From: Prochlorococcus sp. AG-424-P16
GTDB lineage: Bacteria; Cyanobacteriota; Cyanobacteriia; PCC-6307; Cyanobiaceae
DNA: 58,172 bases
Direction of reading: 5' to 3'
Assembly (NCBI GenBank): GCA_003213255.1
Contig: QCNI01000008.1
Span: 1 to 58,172 of the forward strand
Shown here piece after piece: positions 15,891-23,158 of the stretch. Both the position numbers and the translations under genes were made by a program. The notes beneath the pieces were generated by a model. That model did not search any database. It worked only from the letters and a program-made list of their open reading frames with translations, and was not told the DNA's origin. How positions within the stretch are numbered: the stretch's first letter is position 1; every line of letters starts with the position of its first letter.

Positions 15891-16100
15891 ATGCAATTTG
15901 ATCATTTAAATTTCAATGAAGATGATGGCCTCATGTCCATAGAAGATTTAAGGGCTTCACGTCTTCGAAAAAAGAAAATTGAAAGTGATAAGAAAGCTAG
16001 AAAGTATATCCTGGATATAAATCAAAGATATAGAAAAATGAGTACCCGCAAAAGTAATAACTTTTTAAGGAATATGAACCCTTTTAAAAAAGCCGCATAA
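15891..16100 (+). CDS. Small basic hypothetical protein, 69 aa
   Basis: The ATG frame has an acidic N-terminus (FDHLNFNEDDGLMSIEDL) and then a long strongly basic helix (RKKKIESDKKARKYIL and beyond). The highly charged composition could suit binding to nucleic acid or ribosomes. No family is recognised. Confidence 0.55.
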   Translation: MQFDHLNFNEDDGLMSIEDLRASRLRKKKIESDKKARKYILDINQRYRKMSTRKSNNFLRNMNPFKKAA

Positions 16101-16425
16101 ATTGTTAATCTTGATTTTGTTAATTTGTTTAACTTTGCAACTTTCAGAGTAAGATTTTAATGGTGTTTCTTTGGAAGAGTTTCACCAAGAGGTGTCAATT
16201 TTTGGCCCCTTCTTTGCGGAGATATTTTTTAATTGAAACTCGTTATAAAATTAGAGTAATACTATCCTAGAAGGCGAAAGTGATGACAATCTTTTGTTTA
16301 AAGTTTTTATTTCCACTTGATGAAAACTCTATATCTTCAACTAAATCCTCTTATTAAAAAAACAAAAGTTTTAGCTTATGGACCATTTCCCATAATTCAT
16401 TGAATTTTTTCATTTGCGATTTTTA
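16101..16425. other. Gene-free stretch
   Basis: A weak GGTG...CACC pairing near 16160-16190 and T-rich runs are present, but nothing is strong enough to name. It probably contains the promoter of the gene at 16426. Confidence 0.4.
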
Positions 16426-16629
16426 ATGGCTTCACCTACAAGTTGGGAATTCTACAAAGAAATTGAAACTAAAACTCTATGGGTCAATATTTGTACCCAA
16501 AATTTAGAAGGAGTAGCTATTTCGATCAATAAATGGTGGAAGACAAGATATCCAGCATACAAAATCAGAATAGTTTCTAAAAAAGAATTTGAGCTAGTAA
16601 AAATGCAAGCTGAGAAAAAGGAGCAATAA
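16426..16629 (+). CDS. Hypothetical protein, 67 aa
   Basis: Starts with ATG at 16426 (an upstream TTG is less likely). The product has three tryptophans in SWEFYKEIETKTLWVNICT and ISINKWWKTRYPAYKIRIV, ending in a charged helix. The well-formed alternating pattern suggests a small alpha/beta protein. No family is recognised. Confidence 0.55.
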   Translation: MASPTSWEFYKEIETKTLWVNICTQNLEGVAISINKWWKTRYPAYKIRIVSKKEFELVKMQAEKKEQ

Positions 16630-16705
16630 AATTATTCTTTGGTAAATATTGATGCTGAATATTTAATTTTTGCAGCTATTATAAGATCAATAAATTAAAG
16701 AACAA

Positions 16706-16861
16706 ATGAACTCTGCATTTGCAAAAGTATCAAATTTGAAAGTTAACAGGGCTTCTAAAATAGCTATTACTCTCACATCATCAACTTTCTTTTTGTATGC
16801 CTTGGGTCAAGCACCAATTTTTAAAAATATTCTTGCAGGTGCCTTCTCTTGCTCTGGCTAA
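16706..16861 (+). CDS. Small membrane protein, 51 aa
   Basis: The ATG frame has a basic N-terminal part (KVSNLKVNRASK) and a hydrophobic span (IAITLTSSTFFLYALGQ). The family is not recognised. It is followed 49 bp later by repeat copy B, which could end its transcript. Confidence 0.45.
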   Translation: MNSAFAKVSNLKVNRASKIAITLTSSTFFLYALGQAPIFKNILAGAFSCSG

Positions 16862-16910
16862 ATAAAATACTGTTTTTTTAGAGAAGCTAAAAAGCTTAAT
16901 TAGACTATGA

Positions 16911-16953
16911 TTGACAGTCGATCTAAACTTAGAGGGATAAATCCCTCTTTTTT
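16911..16953 (+). repeat. Dispersed terminator-like repeat, copy B
   Basis: TTGACAGTCGATCTAAACTT is followed by a hairpin AGAGGGATAAATCCCTCT and a T tract. It is a full-length copy. The T tract ends one base before an ATG. Confidence 0.8.
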
Positions 16954-16954
16954 A

Positions 16955-17014
16955 ATGTTTAATAGATTTATTGCTGAAAGGATAATGACTCTTCTTATTT
17001 CTCTTTGCACCTGA
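16955..17014 (+). CDS. Possible leader peptide, 19 aa
   Basis: MFNRFIAERIMTLLISLCT starts just after repeat copy B. Its TGA overlaps the next ATG by one base (TGATG), so it may couple translation into a chain of four small genes. Confidence 0.3.
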   Translation: MFNRFIAERIMTLLISLCT

Positions 17015-17130
17015 TGAATATTTCCCCGCACCTATTAATTGATGCTGTGATATTAAGCGCTGCTCTTACGATAACTTTGGTATTAAGAGCAAAAGGTAAT
17101 GCTGCCAGAAAAGAAAAAGAAAATAAATGA
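17014..17130 (+). CDS. Small membrane protein, 38 aa
   Basis: One hydrophobic span (LLIDAVILSAALTITLVL) is followed by a basic tail (RAKGNAARKEKENK). The start overlaps the preceding stop and the end overlaps the next start (ATGA). It is the first of a coupled set of small genes reaching 17490. Confidence 0.55.
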   Translation: MNISPHLLIDAVILSAALTITLVLRAKGNAARKEKENK

Positions 17131-17267
17131 TTACTAAAGAAGAAGAAAAAGAATTTAAAAAACCTAAATTATATAGATTTTGGAACTTTCTTATTTATGG
17201 AAGTTTCATAGCTATTGGAGTTTTCTTAGTTTATTTATATTCTGCTTATGTCTTTATAAATAGATGA
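17127..17267 (+). CDS. Small membrane protein, 46 aa
   Basis: A charged N-terminus (MITKEEEKEFKKPK) is followed by one hydrophobic span (FLIYGSFIAIGVFLVYLYSA). Both ends overlap neighbours by 4 bp. The family is not recognised. Confidence 0.55.
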   Translation: MITKEEEKEFKKPKLYRFWNFLIYGSFIAIGVFLVYLYSAYVFINR

Positions 17268-17359
17268 CTTACATCTACGGCATAGCGATTACTTATGGGG
17301 TTGTAAGTCTTTTATTGCTTGGTGGGTTTGCATACTTTACTTTTAAAATGAAACGCTGA
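17264..17359 (+). CDS. Small membrane protein, 31 aa
   Basis: Nearly the whole product is one span (YGIAITYGVVSLLLLGGFAY) with a basic end KMKR. The ATG overlaps the previous stop by 4 bp. It is part of the small coupled operon. Confidence 0.5.
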   Translation: MTYIYGIAITYGVVSLLLLGGFAYFTFKMKR

Positions 17360-17364
17360 TTTTT

Positions 17365-17490
17365 ATGTCATCTTCAATGAAAGATTTCTTAGATAAATTT
17401 TTTGATTTTTGTAGAGAATATCGACAAAAAATTCCACATCAAAAGATGGCTGAGATTTTAAGAGAATATGCAGATAGATTAGATGAATGA
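17365..17490 (+). CDS. Small soluble hypothetical protein, 41 aa
   Basis: The last gene of the small operon, starting 5 bp after the previous stop. The product is helical and charged (MKDFLDKFFDFCREYRQK, then MAEILREYADRLDE). There is no recognised family. Confidence 0.55.
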   Translation: MSSSMKDFLDKFFDFCREYRQKIPHQKMAEILREYADRLDE

Positions 17491-17729
17491 TAGATACTGG
17501 CATATCTGAGAAAATATTAAGAAAATATAATCTCTAAGCAAAATTTATACAAATTTTTTTTAAAGTTAGAATAAAATCTTTGAAGATATTTTCCTTGCAA
17601 TCATTTATAATTTGAGATTTTTTTTTGATCCTTAATCCGTACAATTTTGTTCCTCTTACCGCACACATACAACTTGAAATTTAGCATTCAAATGAATTAG
17701 AACATAGTTGTAGTAAAGGGGTAAGTCTT

Positions 17730-17882
17730 ATGGCACTAAATAACACATTTACTATCCAAGAAATTAATTTGGATAAAAAAAATCTTTCATATGACAATAA
17801 GTCAGAAGAAATTGAAGCTTATTGGAATAACGAATGTGCAGAACATCCGAGTAACAACCATTGCAAGATTTTTTGTGATTAA
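17730..17882 (+). CDS. Small Cys protein, 50 aa
   Basis: The ATG frame ends with ECAEHPSNNHCKIFCD, a C-x8-C-x3-C pattern. The protein at 18085-18231 ends with ECIDYPSQEDCLVCCN, which has the same spacing and a shared PS, so they are paralogues. The rest is polar with no signal peptide. Disulfide or metal binding is possible; function is unknown. Confidence 0.6.
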   Translation: MALNNTFTIQEINLDKKNLSYDNKSEEIEAYWNNECAEHPSNNHCKIFCD

Positions 17883-17967
17883 AACTTTAATTTTTAGGTA
17901 TTCTTACGCTTGATTTTTAGATAATACCCGTACTAAAGAATAATCAGACAGAAAGGAGGCCAAGCAA

Positions 17968-18069
17968 ATGACTAATTTAGGTATAGAAATTTTATTTTGG
18001 ACAATTTTAATTTCTTATCTGGGATTAAGGTTTTCTCAAACTTGGAATGGATTCAAAAAACAGTATTAA
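17968..18069 (+). CDS. Small membrane protein MTNL type, 33 aa
   Basis: MTNLGIEILFWTILISYLGL is followed by a basic tail. A very strong ribosome binding site (AAGGAGG at 17953-17959) precedes it, unusual for this genome. A similar protein (MTNLAIELLLLIIVL) with an equally strong site lies at 20239-20397. Each is next to a Cys-containing small protein gene. Confidence 0.6.
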   Translation: MTNLGIEILFWTILISYLGLRFSQTWNGFKKQY

Positions 18070-18084
18070 TTAGGAGAATAGAAA

Positions 18085-18231
18085 ATGAAACTACAAACTC
18101 AGTTCACGGTTCCAAAAAAAGAATTAAAAGATCTTGATTATGTTAAGAAAGTAGATTTCTTAGAAGAAACTTTAAACAAAGAATGTATAGATTATCCAAG
18201 TCAAGAAGATTGCTTAGTTTGTTGTAATTAG
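18085..18231 (+). CDS. Small Cys protein, 48 aa
   Basis: A polar protein with C-terminal ECIDYPSQEDCLVCCN, paralogous to the product of 17730-17882. It is 15 bp after the MTNL-type gene, preceded by TAGGAGA, so the two are probably an operon. Function is unknown. Confidence 0.6.
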   Translation: MKLQTQFTVPKKELKDLDYVKKVDFLEETLNKECIDYPSQEDCLVCCN

Positions 18232-18311
18232 AAAAAAAAAAAAATAGCTTTTTTTTAAAAGTTAATAAATTTTATTAGTATTTATAAATTTTCTAAGAGG
18301 GAGTTAGCACT

Positions 18312-18830
18312 ATGGAATTAAGATTCTTACCAATAAATATTTTTAGAGAGACTCCAAAAGTCACATTCTTTGATGCAGGCATAGATAGTTCTAATGGTTC
18401 TGATGTTGTGATCCATTCTGGAGAAGCTATATCTCCTCCAGATGATTTAAAAGATGAGCAATATTACATTCACAATCATCAAATTGACCACAATTTAGTT
18501 ATCACTGGAGAAAGGGAATTTATTTTAATAAATCCTTCCTGGGATGAACCTCATCATGTGATTTATTTAAATAGATTTATGGGAGCATTAGAAATTCCTA
18601 TAGGTACTTATCACAGATCTATCTCAGGGAAAGAAGGTAGTATTGTTTTAAACCAACCCAAAAGAGATAAATTTTTTGATCCTGCTAAAGAATTTATTCC
18701 CCAAAAATTAGACAAAATTAATTTAATTAAGGCAAGAAAAAGTCCGCCTGTTTATTGGATTTACGAAAATAACAAAATCAAAAGAATACATTTTAATCCT
18801 CTAGAAAGAAAAGTTAAAACTCTTGTTTGA
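18312..18830 (+). CDS. Cupin-like conserved protein, 172 aa
   Basis: The middle of the protein has a beta-rich cupin-like pattern (HNHQIDHNLVITGEREFIL, then LEIPIGTYHRSISGKEG). Histidines at HNHQIDH and YHR could bind metal. It ends 1 bp before the start of the LOG-family gene, so they are likely co-transcribed. Substrate and reaction are unknown. Confidence 0.6.
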   Translation: MELRFLPINIFRETPKVTFFDAGIDSSNGSDVVIHSGEAISPPDDLKDEQYYIHNHQIDHNLVITGEREFILINPSWDEPHHVIYLNRFMGALEIPIGTYHRSISGKEGSIVLNQPKRDKFFDPAKEFIPQKLDKINLIKARKSPPVYWIYENNKIKRIHFNPLERKVKTLV

Positions 18831-18831
18831 A

Positions 18832-19701
18832 ATGAAAAAACATGTATCCCATAGTAATAATTTAAAAAACCTGAATTTAATTATTAATTCTGATACTTAT
18901 AAATTGGCTCACGAAGATATTGGCCTACTAGGCCGAAATGAAATGCGTGGAGTTAGGATGCTTCTTGAAATTACTAAACCAGATTTAATCCTTGAAGAAA
19001 ATAAAATCCTTTCAACCATAATTATTTTTGGAGGCGCAAGCATTGCAGAAGAATCAAATACAAAAAAGAGAATTGAAAATATAAAAGAATTAATTAAAAA
19101 AAATCATAAATCAATACTTCTAAAACGAAATTTAAATAGATTAGAAAATTTGCTTCTAATGAGTAATTACTATCAATCTGCAAGGGAGTTTTCTAAACTT
19201 GCTTCAATTAATAGTCAAAATAAAAACTGTAATTCTCATGTGATTGTTACGGGTGGGGGGCCAGGAATTATGGAAGCTGCTAATAGAGGTGCATTTGAAG
19301 CAAATTGTAATTCTATAGGGTTAAATATCAGTCTACCTAACGAACAAATACCAAATGCTTTTATAACTCCCGGTCTTTGCTTTAAATTTAATTATTTTGC
19401 ATTAAGAAAGATCCATTTTGTTATGCGATCAGTAGCTGCTGTATTTTTTCCTGGAGGTTTTGGAACACTAGATGAATTATTTGAACTATTGACACTTTGT
19501 CAAACAGGAATGAAAACTAAAATCCCAATCATACTTTTTGGTAGAGAGTATTGGAATAAGATAATTAACTTTAAATATTTAGCTGATCTTGGATTAATTG
19601 AAGATGAACATTTAAATCTTTTCCAATATGCAGACACTGCATTAGAAGCATGGAAAATTATCAAATCATCAAAAAAGTCAGCATATAAAACTACAAGCTG
19701 A
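18832..19701 (+). CDS. LOG-family protein (TIGR00730-like)
   Basis: A 289-residue Rossmann-like protein with VTGGGPGIMEAANRGAFEAN near residue 140 and the LOG signature PGGFGTLDELFE near residue 210. LOG proteins are nucleotide-5'-monophosphate phosphoribohydrolases, best known for releasing free cytokinin bases; cyanobacterial members are mostly uncharacterised. The ATG at 18832 is chosen over an upstream TTG that overlaps the previous gene. The N-terminal extension of about 70 residues is longer than in minimal LOG proteins. Confidence 0.82.
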   Translation: MKKHVSHSNNLKNLNLIINSDTYKLAHEDIGLLGRNEMRGVRMLLEITKPDLILEENKILSTIIIFGGASIAEESNTKKRIENIKELIKKNHKSILLKRNLNRLENLLLMSNYYQSAREFSKLASINSQNKNCNSHVIVTGGGPGIMEAANRGAFEANCNSIGLNISLPNEQIPNAFITPGLCFKFNYFALRKIHFVMRSVAAVFFPGGFGTLDELFELLTLCQTGMKTKIPIILFGREYWNKIINFKYLADLGLIEDEHLNLFQYADTALEAWKIIKSSKKSAYKTTS

Positions 19702-19726
19702 CTTGATAACAAATGTAGAAGAATGA

Positions 19727-19843
19727 TTAATTAGTATTTGATATTTTGTTTTTCATGCTTTCAATCTTATTGATTAATTCATCTAACCATTCTGTATTAT
19801 TTTGCTCTTGTCTTTTATGGCTTTGGCTTTTTTGAGTACTCAT
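19727..19843 (-). CDS. Small MST-type protein, 38 aa
   Basis: MSTQKSQSHKRQEQ is followed by NTEWLDELINKIESMKNK. The WLD-x-LIN-x-x-E motif is shared with the 35-aa product of 20642-20749, which also starts MST. They form a small paralogous family of unknown role. Confidence 0.55.
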   Translation of the reverse strand: MSTQKSQSHKRQEQNNTEWLDELINKIESMKNKISNTN

Positions 19844-19968
19844 CAATTTCTTACTTTTAGAGTTTTTTAATATATCTTCAGAAATTAAAGGAATCAACAA
19901 GCAATATTACCAAATCGATTGATAAAACAAGCTTTAGTAGCATTTCATACAAACCTAACCATCGCAAA

Positions 19969-20009
19969 TTAACTGAAAAAATCTAAATCTGTTCAGTTAA
20001 GTATTTTTT
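19969..20009 (+). terminator. Terminator-like hairpin
   Basis: The stem TTAACTGAA/TTCAGTTAA (19969-19977 with 19992-20000) is followed by GTATTTTTTA. It could end transcription from the LOG gene side or from an unseen RNA. Confidence 0.5.
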
Positions 20010-20063
20010 ACGATGTTTTTATTTGAGATTCTGATTTGAATTAGTAAAGGTTTAGAAGTTCCT

Positions 20064-20171
20064 ATGGAAAAATCATTTCTGAATTATATTTATTGGATCC
20101 TATTAAAGTCAGCTGAAAGTTACTACGGGGATTCATTAAAAACAGAAGTACCTTATACACCTTATTTTTAG
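20064..20171 (+). CDS. Small SAES-family protein, 35 aa, copy 2
   Basis: MEKSFLNYIYWILLKSAES is followed by YYGDSLKTEVP. It matches the conserved pattern of the frames at 15626 and 26245. It has an ATG start, unlike the GTG of the other two. A helix followed by a polar tail suggests membrane-surface association. Confidence 0.65.
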   Translation: MEKSFLNYIYWILLKSAESYYGDSLKTEVPYTPYF

Positions 20172-20238
20172 TTTTGCTGAACCTTAACTTCTAAGATTAG
20201 ATCTCTATTTTGAGAGTTATTAGTTTGGAATTAATTTA

Positions 20239-20397
20239 TTAAAAAACACAATATTGGTTACTTTTAGATTCACTACAAAATAATCTCTTACGTTGAATTT
20301 CTTTTACTGATTGTGAATAAATTTTAGCGGTAAGGATGGTTCCAAAATTAACTAAAACTATAATTAGAAGAAGTAGCTCAATTGCAAGGTTGGTCAT
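20239..20397 (-). CDS. Small membrane protein MTNL type, 52 aa
   Basis: MTNLAIELLLLIIVLVNFGT forms one span, followed by a basic segment and a tail with two cysteines (CSESKSNQYC). A strong AAGGAGGG lies just upstream. It follows the twin-CX3C gene on the same strand, mirroring the arrangement at 17968-18231. Confidence 0.6.
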   Translation of the reverse strand: MTNLAIELLLLIIVLVNFGTILTAKIYSQSVKEIQRKRLFCSESKSNQYCVF

Positions 20398-20474
20398 AAG
20401 ATTACCCTCCTTAAATTTATATAAAAACCTTATAACGGCAGAATATGTATCGAATAGAGTTTAAATTCCTATTC

Positions 20475-20639
20475 TTAGCCATCAAGATTCTTTGGTACTG
20501 GACTAGGTTCACAATTTTCGACGCATTCTTCTAAAGACTTTTCAGAATTACTCTTAATTTCGCAACTACGAAGACAATCATAGAAGGCATACTTGGGATC
20601 TAATTCATTTTTGAATTGTTTATTTCTAAATGTATTCAT
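20475..20639 (-). CDS. Small twin-CX3C protein, 54 aa
   Basis: The four cysteines form CX3C-X12-CX3C (CLRSC and CVENC), a helix-hairpin pattern like that of small Tim and CHCH proteins, where it makes two disulfides. Similarity to those families may be convergent. It starts 2 bp after the stop of the MST-type gene and precedes the MTNL-type membrane gene. No signal peptide is seen. Confidence 0.6.
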   Translation of the reverse strand: MNTFRNKQFKNELDPKYAFYDCLRSCEIKSNSEKSLEECVENCEPSPVPKNLDG

Positions 20640-20641
20640 GA

Positions 20642-20749
20642 TCAAACTCCCTTTGATTTTTTTTCAAGTTGATTAATTAATTTATCTAACCAAAGAGTGT
20701 TATTGATCTTTTTTGTGTTTTTAAAGTATTTCGTTTTGTAAGTACTCAT
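20642..20749 (-). CDS. Small MST-type protein, 35 aa
   Basis: MSTYKTKYFKNTKKINN is followed by TLWLDKLINQLEKKSKG. It is paralogous to the product of 19727-19843. It is the first gene of a three-gene minus-strand cassette with the twin-CX3C and MTNL-type genes. Confidence 0.55.
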   Translation of the reverse strand: MSTYKTKYFKNTKKINNTLWLDKLINQLEKKSKGV

Positions 20750-20836
20750 GAAGTGAAACCTCCAATCAGTGGATCTAATTTAAAGGTTATGATTCAAATT
20801 TCCTAGAGCAAAAATACTGATTATGAATTTAGTTAT

Positions 20837-20956
20837 TTGTTTGATAAATTATCAATTGAGAGAAAACTAACTGATGCTCAAATAGAATGTATGCAATTCG
20901 GAATTTGTGATTATGCTCCAAGACAAGTTAAGGAAGATCCCTTTTTTCATTATTAA
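20837..20956 (+). CDS. Possible small protein or gene remnant, 39 aa
   Basis: The frame reads MFDKLSIERKLTDAQIECMQ, then FGICDYAPRQ, from a TTG. The in-frame codons upstream also look coding (SKNTDYEFSYL) but meet a TAG, so this may be a gene that lost its start. No family is recognised. Confidence 0.4.
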   Translation: MFDKLSIERKLTDAQIECMQFGICDYAPRQVKEDPFFHY

Positions 20957-20983
20957 TTTGAATTTATTTTAAACGAAGAGCAA

Positions 20984-21298
20984 TTAGCTCCTCCTCACCC
21001 AATCAGGAGATCCACTAAACCAATCAGCAAGATCATCATTTTTGGGATCGAAATGATTTTCAGTTTCTAAACCATCAAGGCCAAGATTCTGAATAAGCCC
21101 ATTTATTCCATCTGATTTTTGCTTGCCATATCTCCTCAAGCTATTAGCTTTCTTAAGCCATGTCCATATAGTTGAATTATGTTTTGCAAACTTTTCTACA
21201 TAAATTCTTTCCTCCAATGCGACAGGTTCATCTAGTGAAATCCTTTTTACAATATTCTTAATTTTTAAACGAGATTTGTTGGTTAAAAACATATTCAT
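20984..21298 (-). CDS. Hypothetical protein, 104 aa
   Basis: A helical basic N-terminal part (FLTNKSRLKIKNIVKRISLD) is followed by IYVEKFAKHNSTIWTWLKKA and an acidic tail ending ADWFSGSPDWVRRS. It resembles conserved marine picocyanobacterial proteins of unknown function. It is transcribed alone. Confidence 0.6.
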   Translation of the reverse strand: MNMFLTNKSRLKIKNIVKRISLDEPVALEERIYVEKFAKHNSTIWTWLKKANSLRRYGKQKSDGINGLIQNLGLDGLETENHFDPKNDDLADWFSGSPDWVRRS

Positions 21299-21681
21299 AA
21301 AGGAAGTTAATGTTTTATAAAAGTTTTTTTTATGAATGTCTTGTCAATCTTTATTTCAAGAAAAAGTATTTTTTAGGAGCTTTTCAACAACAAATATATT
21401 TATTTAATAACAGGTATATTCAATTGGTAAAATAGACTACTTAATTCGATTTATATAACTTATATAAAAACGAGTTCAATATAAGTTTCTCTACACAATT
21501 TAAGATTTAATTTATAAAATTGAATAGGGGAAAATTCACATTAACATTCGATTTGAAATAATAGGAGTTAGCTCCTTTAAAAAAGATTTATACAAAAACA
21601 TAAAAAGTTAAATCAAGTACTGACAGATATTTAAAAAATAAATACTATAAGTCTAAAATAATTTTTTAAAAATCCAAATTC
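21299..21681. other. Gene-free stretch with a small hairpin
   Basis: The only structure seen is GGAGTTAGCTCC near 21562-21573, followed by TTTAAAAAAG. It resembles the hairpin part of the dispersed repeat (GAGCTAATTGCC type) but lacks the TTGACAGT part. The stretch must hold promoters for the divergent genes at 21298 and 21682. Confidence 0.4.
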
Positions 21682-22107
21682 ATGATCAAGAATTTATTCA
21701 TCGCATTAGCTTTTGCATTAATGCTTATCAATCCAAGCATTTCCATAGCTGCAGAATCTCCTGTTGATGTACAAGAAATCTTCACCTCTTCAGAAAATAT
21801 TGATGGAGATAATTTTAAGTATCCCAAAGGAAAAGCTGAAATGCGTTTGATTAGAGTAGAAGTAGAAAATGGAGCAACCATACCAATGCACTCCCATCCG
21901 GTACCTTTACTGGGTCATATTGAAAGTGGTGAATTAACGCTTGCTGAAAAGACGGGTATTAGTAAAACCTTTAAGGAGGGGGATTCATTTGTTCTCTCAG
22001 CAAATACTCCTGCTCATACAATGGCTAATAGTGGCAATTCCTCAGCAGTTATGTGGGTTGCTGTAGCTTCAGCAGAAGGTGTCCCTACTCTGAATCCTGA
22101 AGAATAA
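21682..22107 (+). CDS. Exported cupin protein, 141 aa
   Basis: A signal peptide (MIKNLFIALAFALMLINPSI, cleavage likely after SIAA) precedes a single cupin_2 domain. The motif GATIPMHSHPVPLLGHIESG and the later NTPAHTMAN hold the metal-binding histidines and glutamate. The protein is probably periplasmic; substrate is unknown. Repeat copy C begins 10 bp after the stop and likely ends its transcript. Confidence 0.75.
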   Translation: MIKNLFIALAFALMLINPSISIAAESPVDVQEIFTSSENIDGDNFKYPKGKAEMRLIRVEVENGATIPMHSHPVPLLGHIESGELTLAEKTGISKTFKEGDSFVLSANTPAHTMANSGNSSAVMWVAVASAEGVPTLNPEE

Positions 22108-22117
22108 ATCAATCTGA

Positions 22118-22160
22118 TTGACAGTCAATCTAAACTAGGGGCAATTAGCTCCTTTTTTTT
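22118..22160 (+). repeat. Dispersed terminator-like repeat, copy C
   Basis: TTGACAGTCAATCTAAACTA is followed by GGGGCAATTAGCTCC and an eight-T tract. It lies directly after the cupin gene. Confidence 0.8.
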
Positions 22161-22176
22161 GACTGCTCAAAATTTT

Positions 22177-22323
22177 ATGAATATTGTTAGATTTAAATTA
22201 AAGCCAGATTGTGTAGATAAATATTTTGAAGAAATAGATAAAACAAGTTTTGAGGGGATGACTCAAAGATAAATCGCTAAAACTGGATACGAATATATTT
22301 GCTCTGAGGAGCGCAATTTTTAG
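22177..22323 (+). pseudogene. Broken MNIVRF-type small gene with in-frame stop
   Basis: MNIVRFKLKPDCVDKYFEEI to GMTQR is followed by TAA. The same frame then continues sensibly (IAKTGYEYICSEERNF) to a second stop. It looks like the beginning of a conserved picocyanobacterial ferredoxin-fold, antibiotic-monooxygenase-like protein of about 100 aa that has acquired a stop and lost its 3' half. It lies just left of the first EVE fragment. Confidence 0.55.
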
Positions 22324-22488
22324 AACCCCAAATAATCAAGTTTATATAAAAAAACAAATTTAGACGTTAACAAATATTTCTAAAAAAACATTTTAAAAAT
22401 AGATTTAATTAAATATTTCTATTAAGATCAATACCTAAAGATTGATTTGTAAAACAAATTAAAGATAAAACCCGATCTCTCTAAAACT

Positions 22489-22548
22489 ATGACTGAAACC
22501 AACTACTGGCTAATGAAGAGCGAACTGGATGCTAAAAAGTTTTCTTAA
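22489..22548 (+). pseudogene. 5' fragment of an EVE-domain gene (copy 1)
   Basis: The fragment translates as MTETNYWLMKSELDAKKFS, matching the first 15 residues of the intact EVE protein at 39997 (MTEPNYWLMKSEPDAYS) and then diverging to a stop. It probably is the original chromosomal 5' end, separated from the gene body by inserted DNA. Confidence 0.75.
22504..22533 (+). other. Attachment-site-like repeat, att1
   Basis: TACTGGCTAATGAAGAGC continues with a few mismatches to att3, ending in GATGCT in both. With att2 and att3 it forms a series of three direct repeats of the 5' end of the EVE gene. Confidence 0.6.
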
Positions 22549-22583
22549 ATCTAAAATAAGCCGCAAGTTCTTTTTTAGTCTCT

Positions 22584-22907
22584 TTAGTTATTTAATTTAT
22601 AGTTCGTCTTAATAGTTTTTATTATTGAATCTTGTGGTTCTTCACTTGGAAAACAATTAATAATTCTATATTTTCCACCTTTCTTATCAGTTTCTACAAC
22701 TGTAAATTCGACATACTTACCTATTCCATCTTTTAAATCCTTCACTTCTGTATTTATTATCTCTTCATTTTCATTTTCGATAATACGAGATTTCCCACCG
22801 CAACTAATTAATGCATTTTCTTTGGTAACAAAAAAATCTTTATCATTACTGCATGAGGACAGAAAAGATAAAGAAAATACTATTAAAAGAAGTTTTTTCA
22901 TAGTCAA
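22584..22907 (-). CDS. Lipoprotein, 107 aa
   Basis: The signal sequence ends in a lipobox (LSFLSSC), so the protein should be lipid-anchored on Cys19. The mature part is acidic and basic mixed, beta-rich (GKYVEFTVVETDKKGGKYRI), without a recognised domain. It is the first gene inside the left element. Confidence 0.65.
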   Translation of the reverse strand: MTMKKLLLIVFSLSFLSSCSNDKDFFVTKENALISCGGKSRIIENENEEIINTEVKDLKDGIGKYVEFTVVETDKKGGKYRIINCFPSEEPQDSIIKTIKTNYKLNN

Positions 22908-23158
22908 AAGTTTTTATACATTATTAATTTATAAGGCAATTTTATTAAGTAGAAGTTAAACATTTTTTTGATTAAAATAATTAAAAAAATTTGAATGTCA
23001 ATTAATTATTAAAAAAATTTTAGCTACGTATCTTTATTTACTAATGCTAATCAAAATTTATACATTATTTAAATTCAATTTAACCCTAATAAAAAATCTT
23101 TAATAAGTGACAAACAAATTGTTACCACACCTAAATTATAGAATTCGCAAATTACAAA

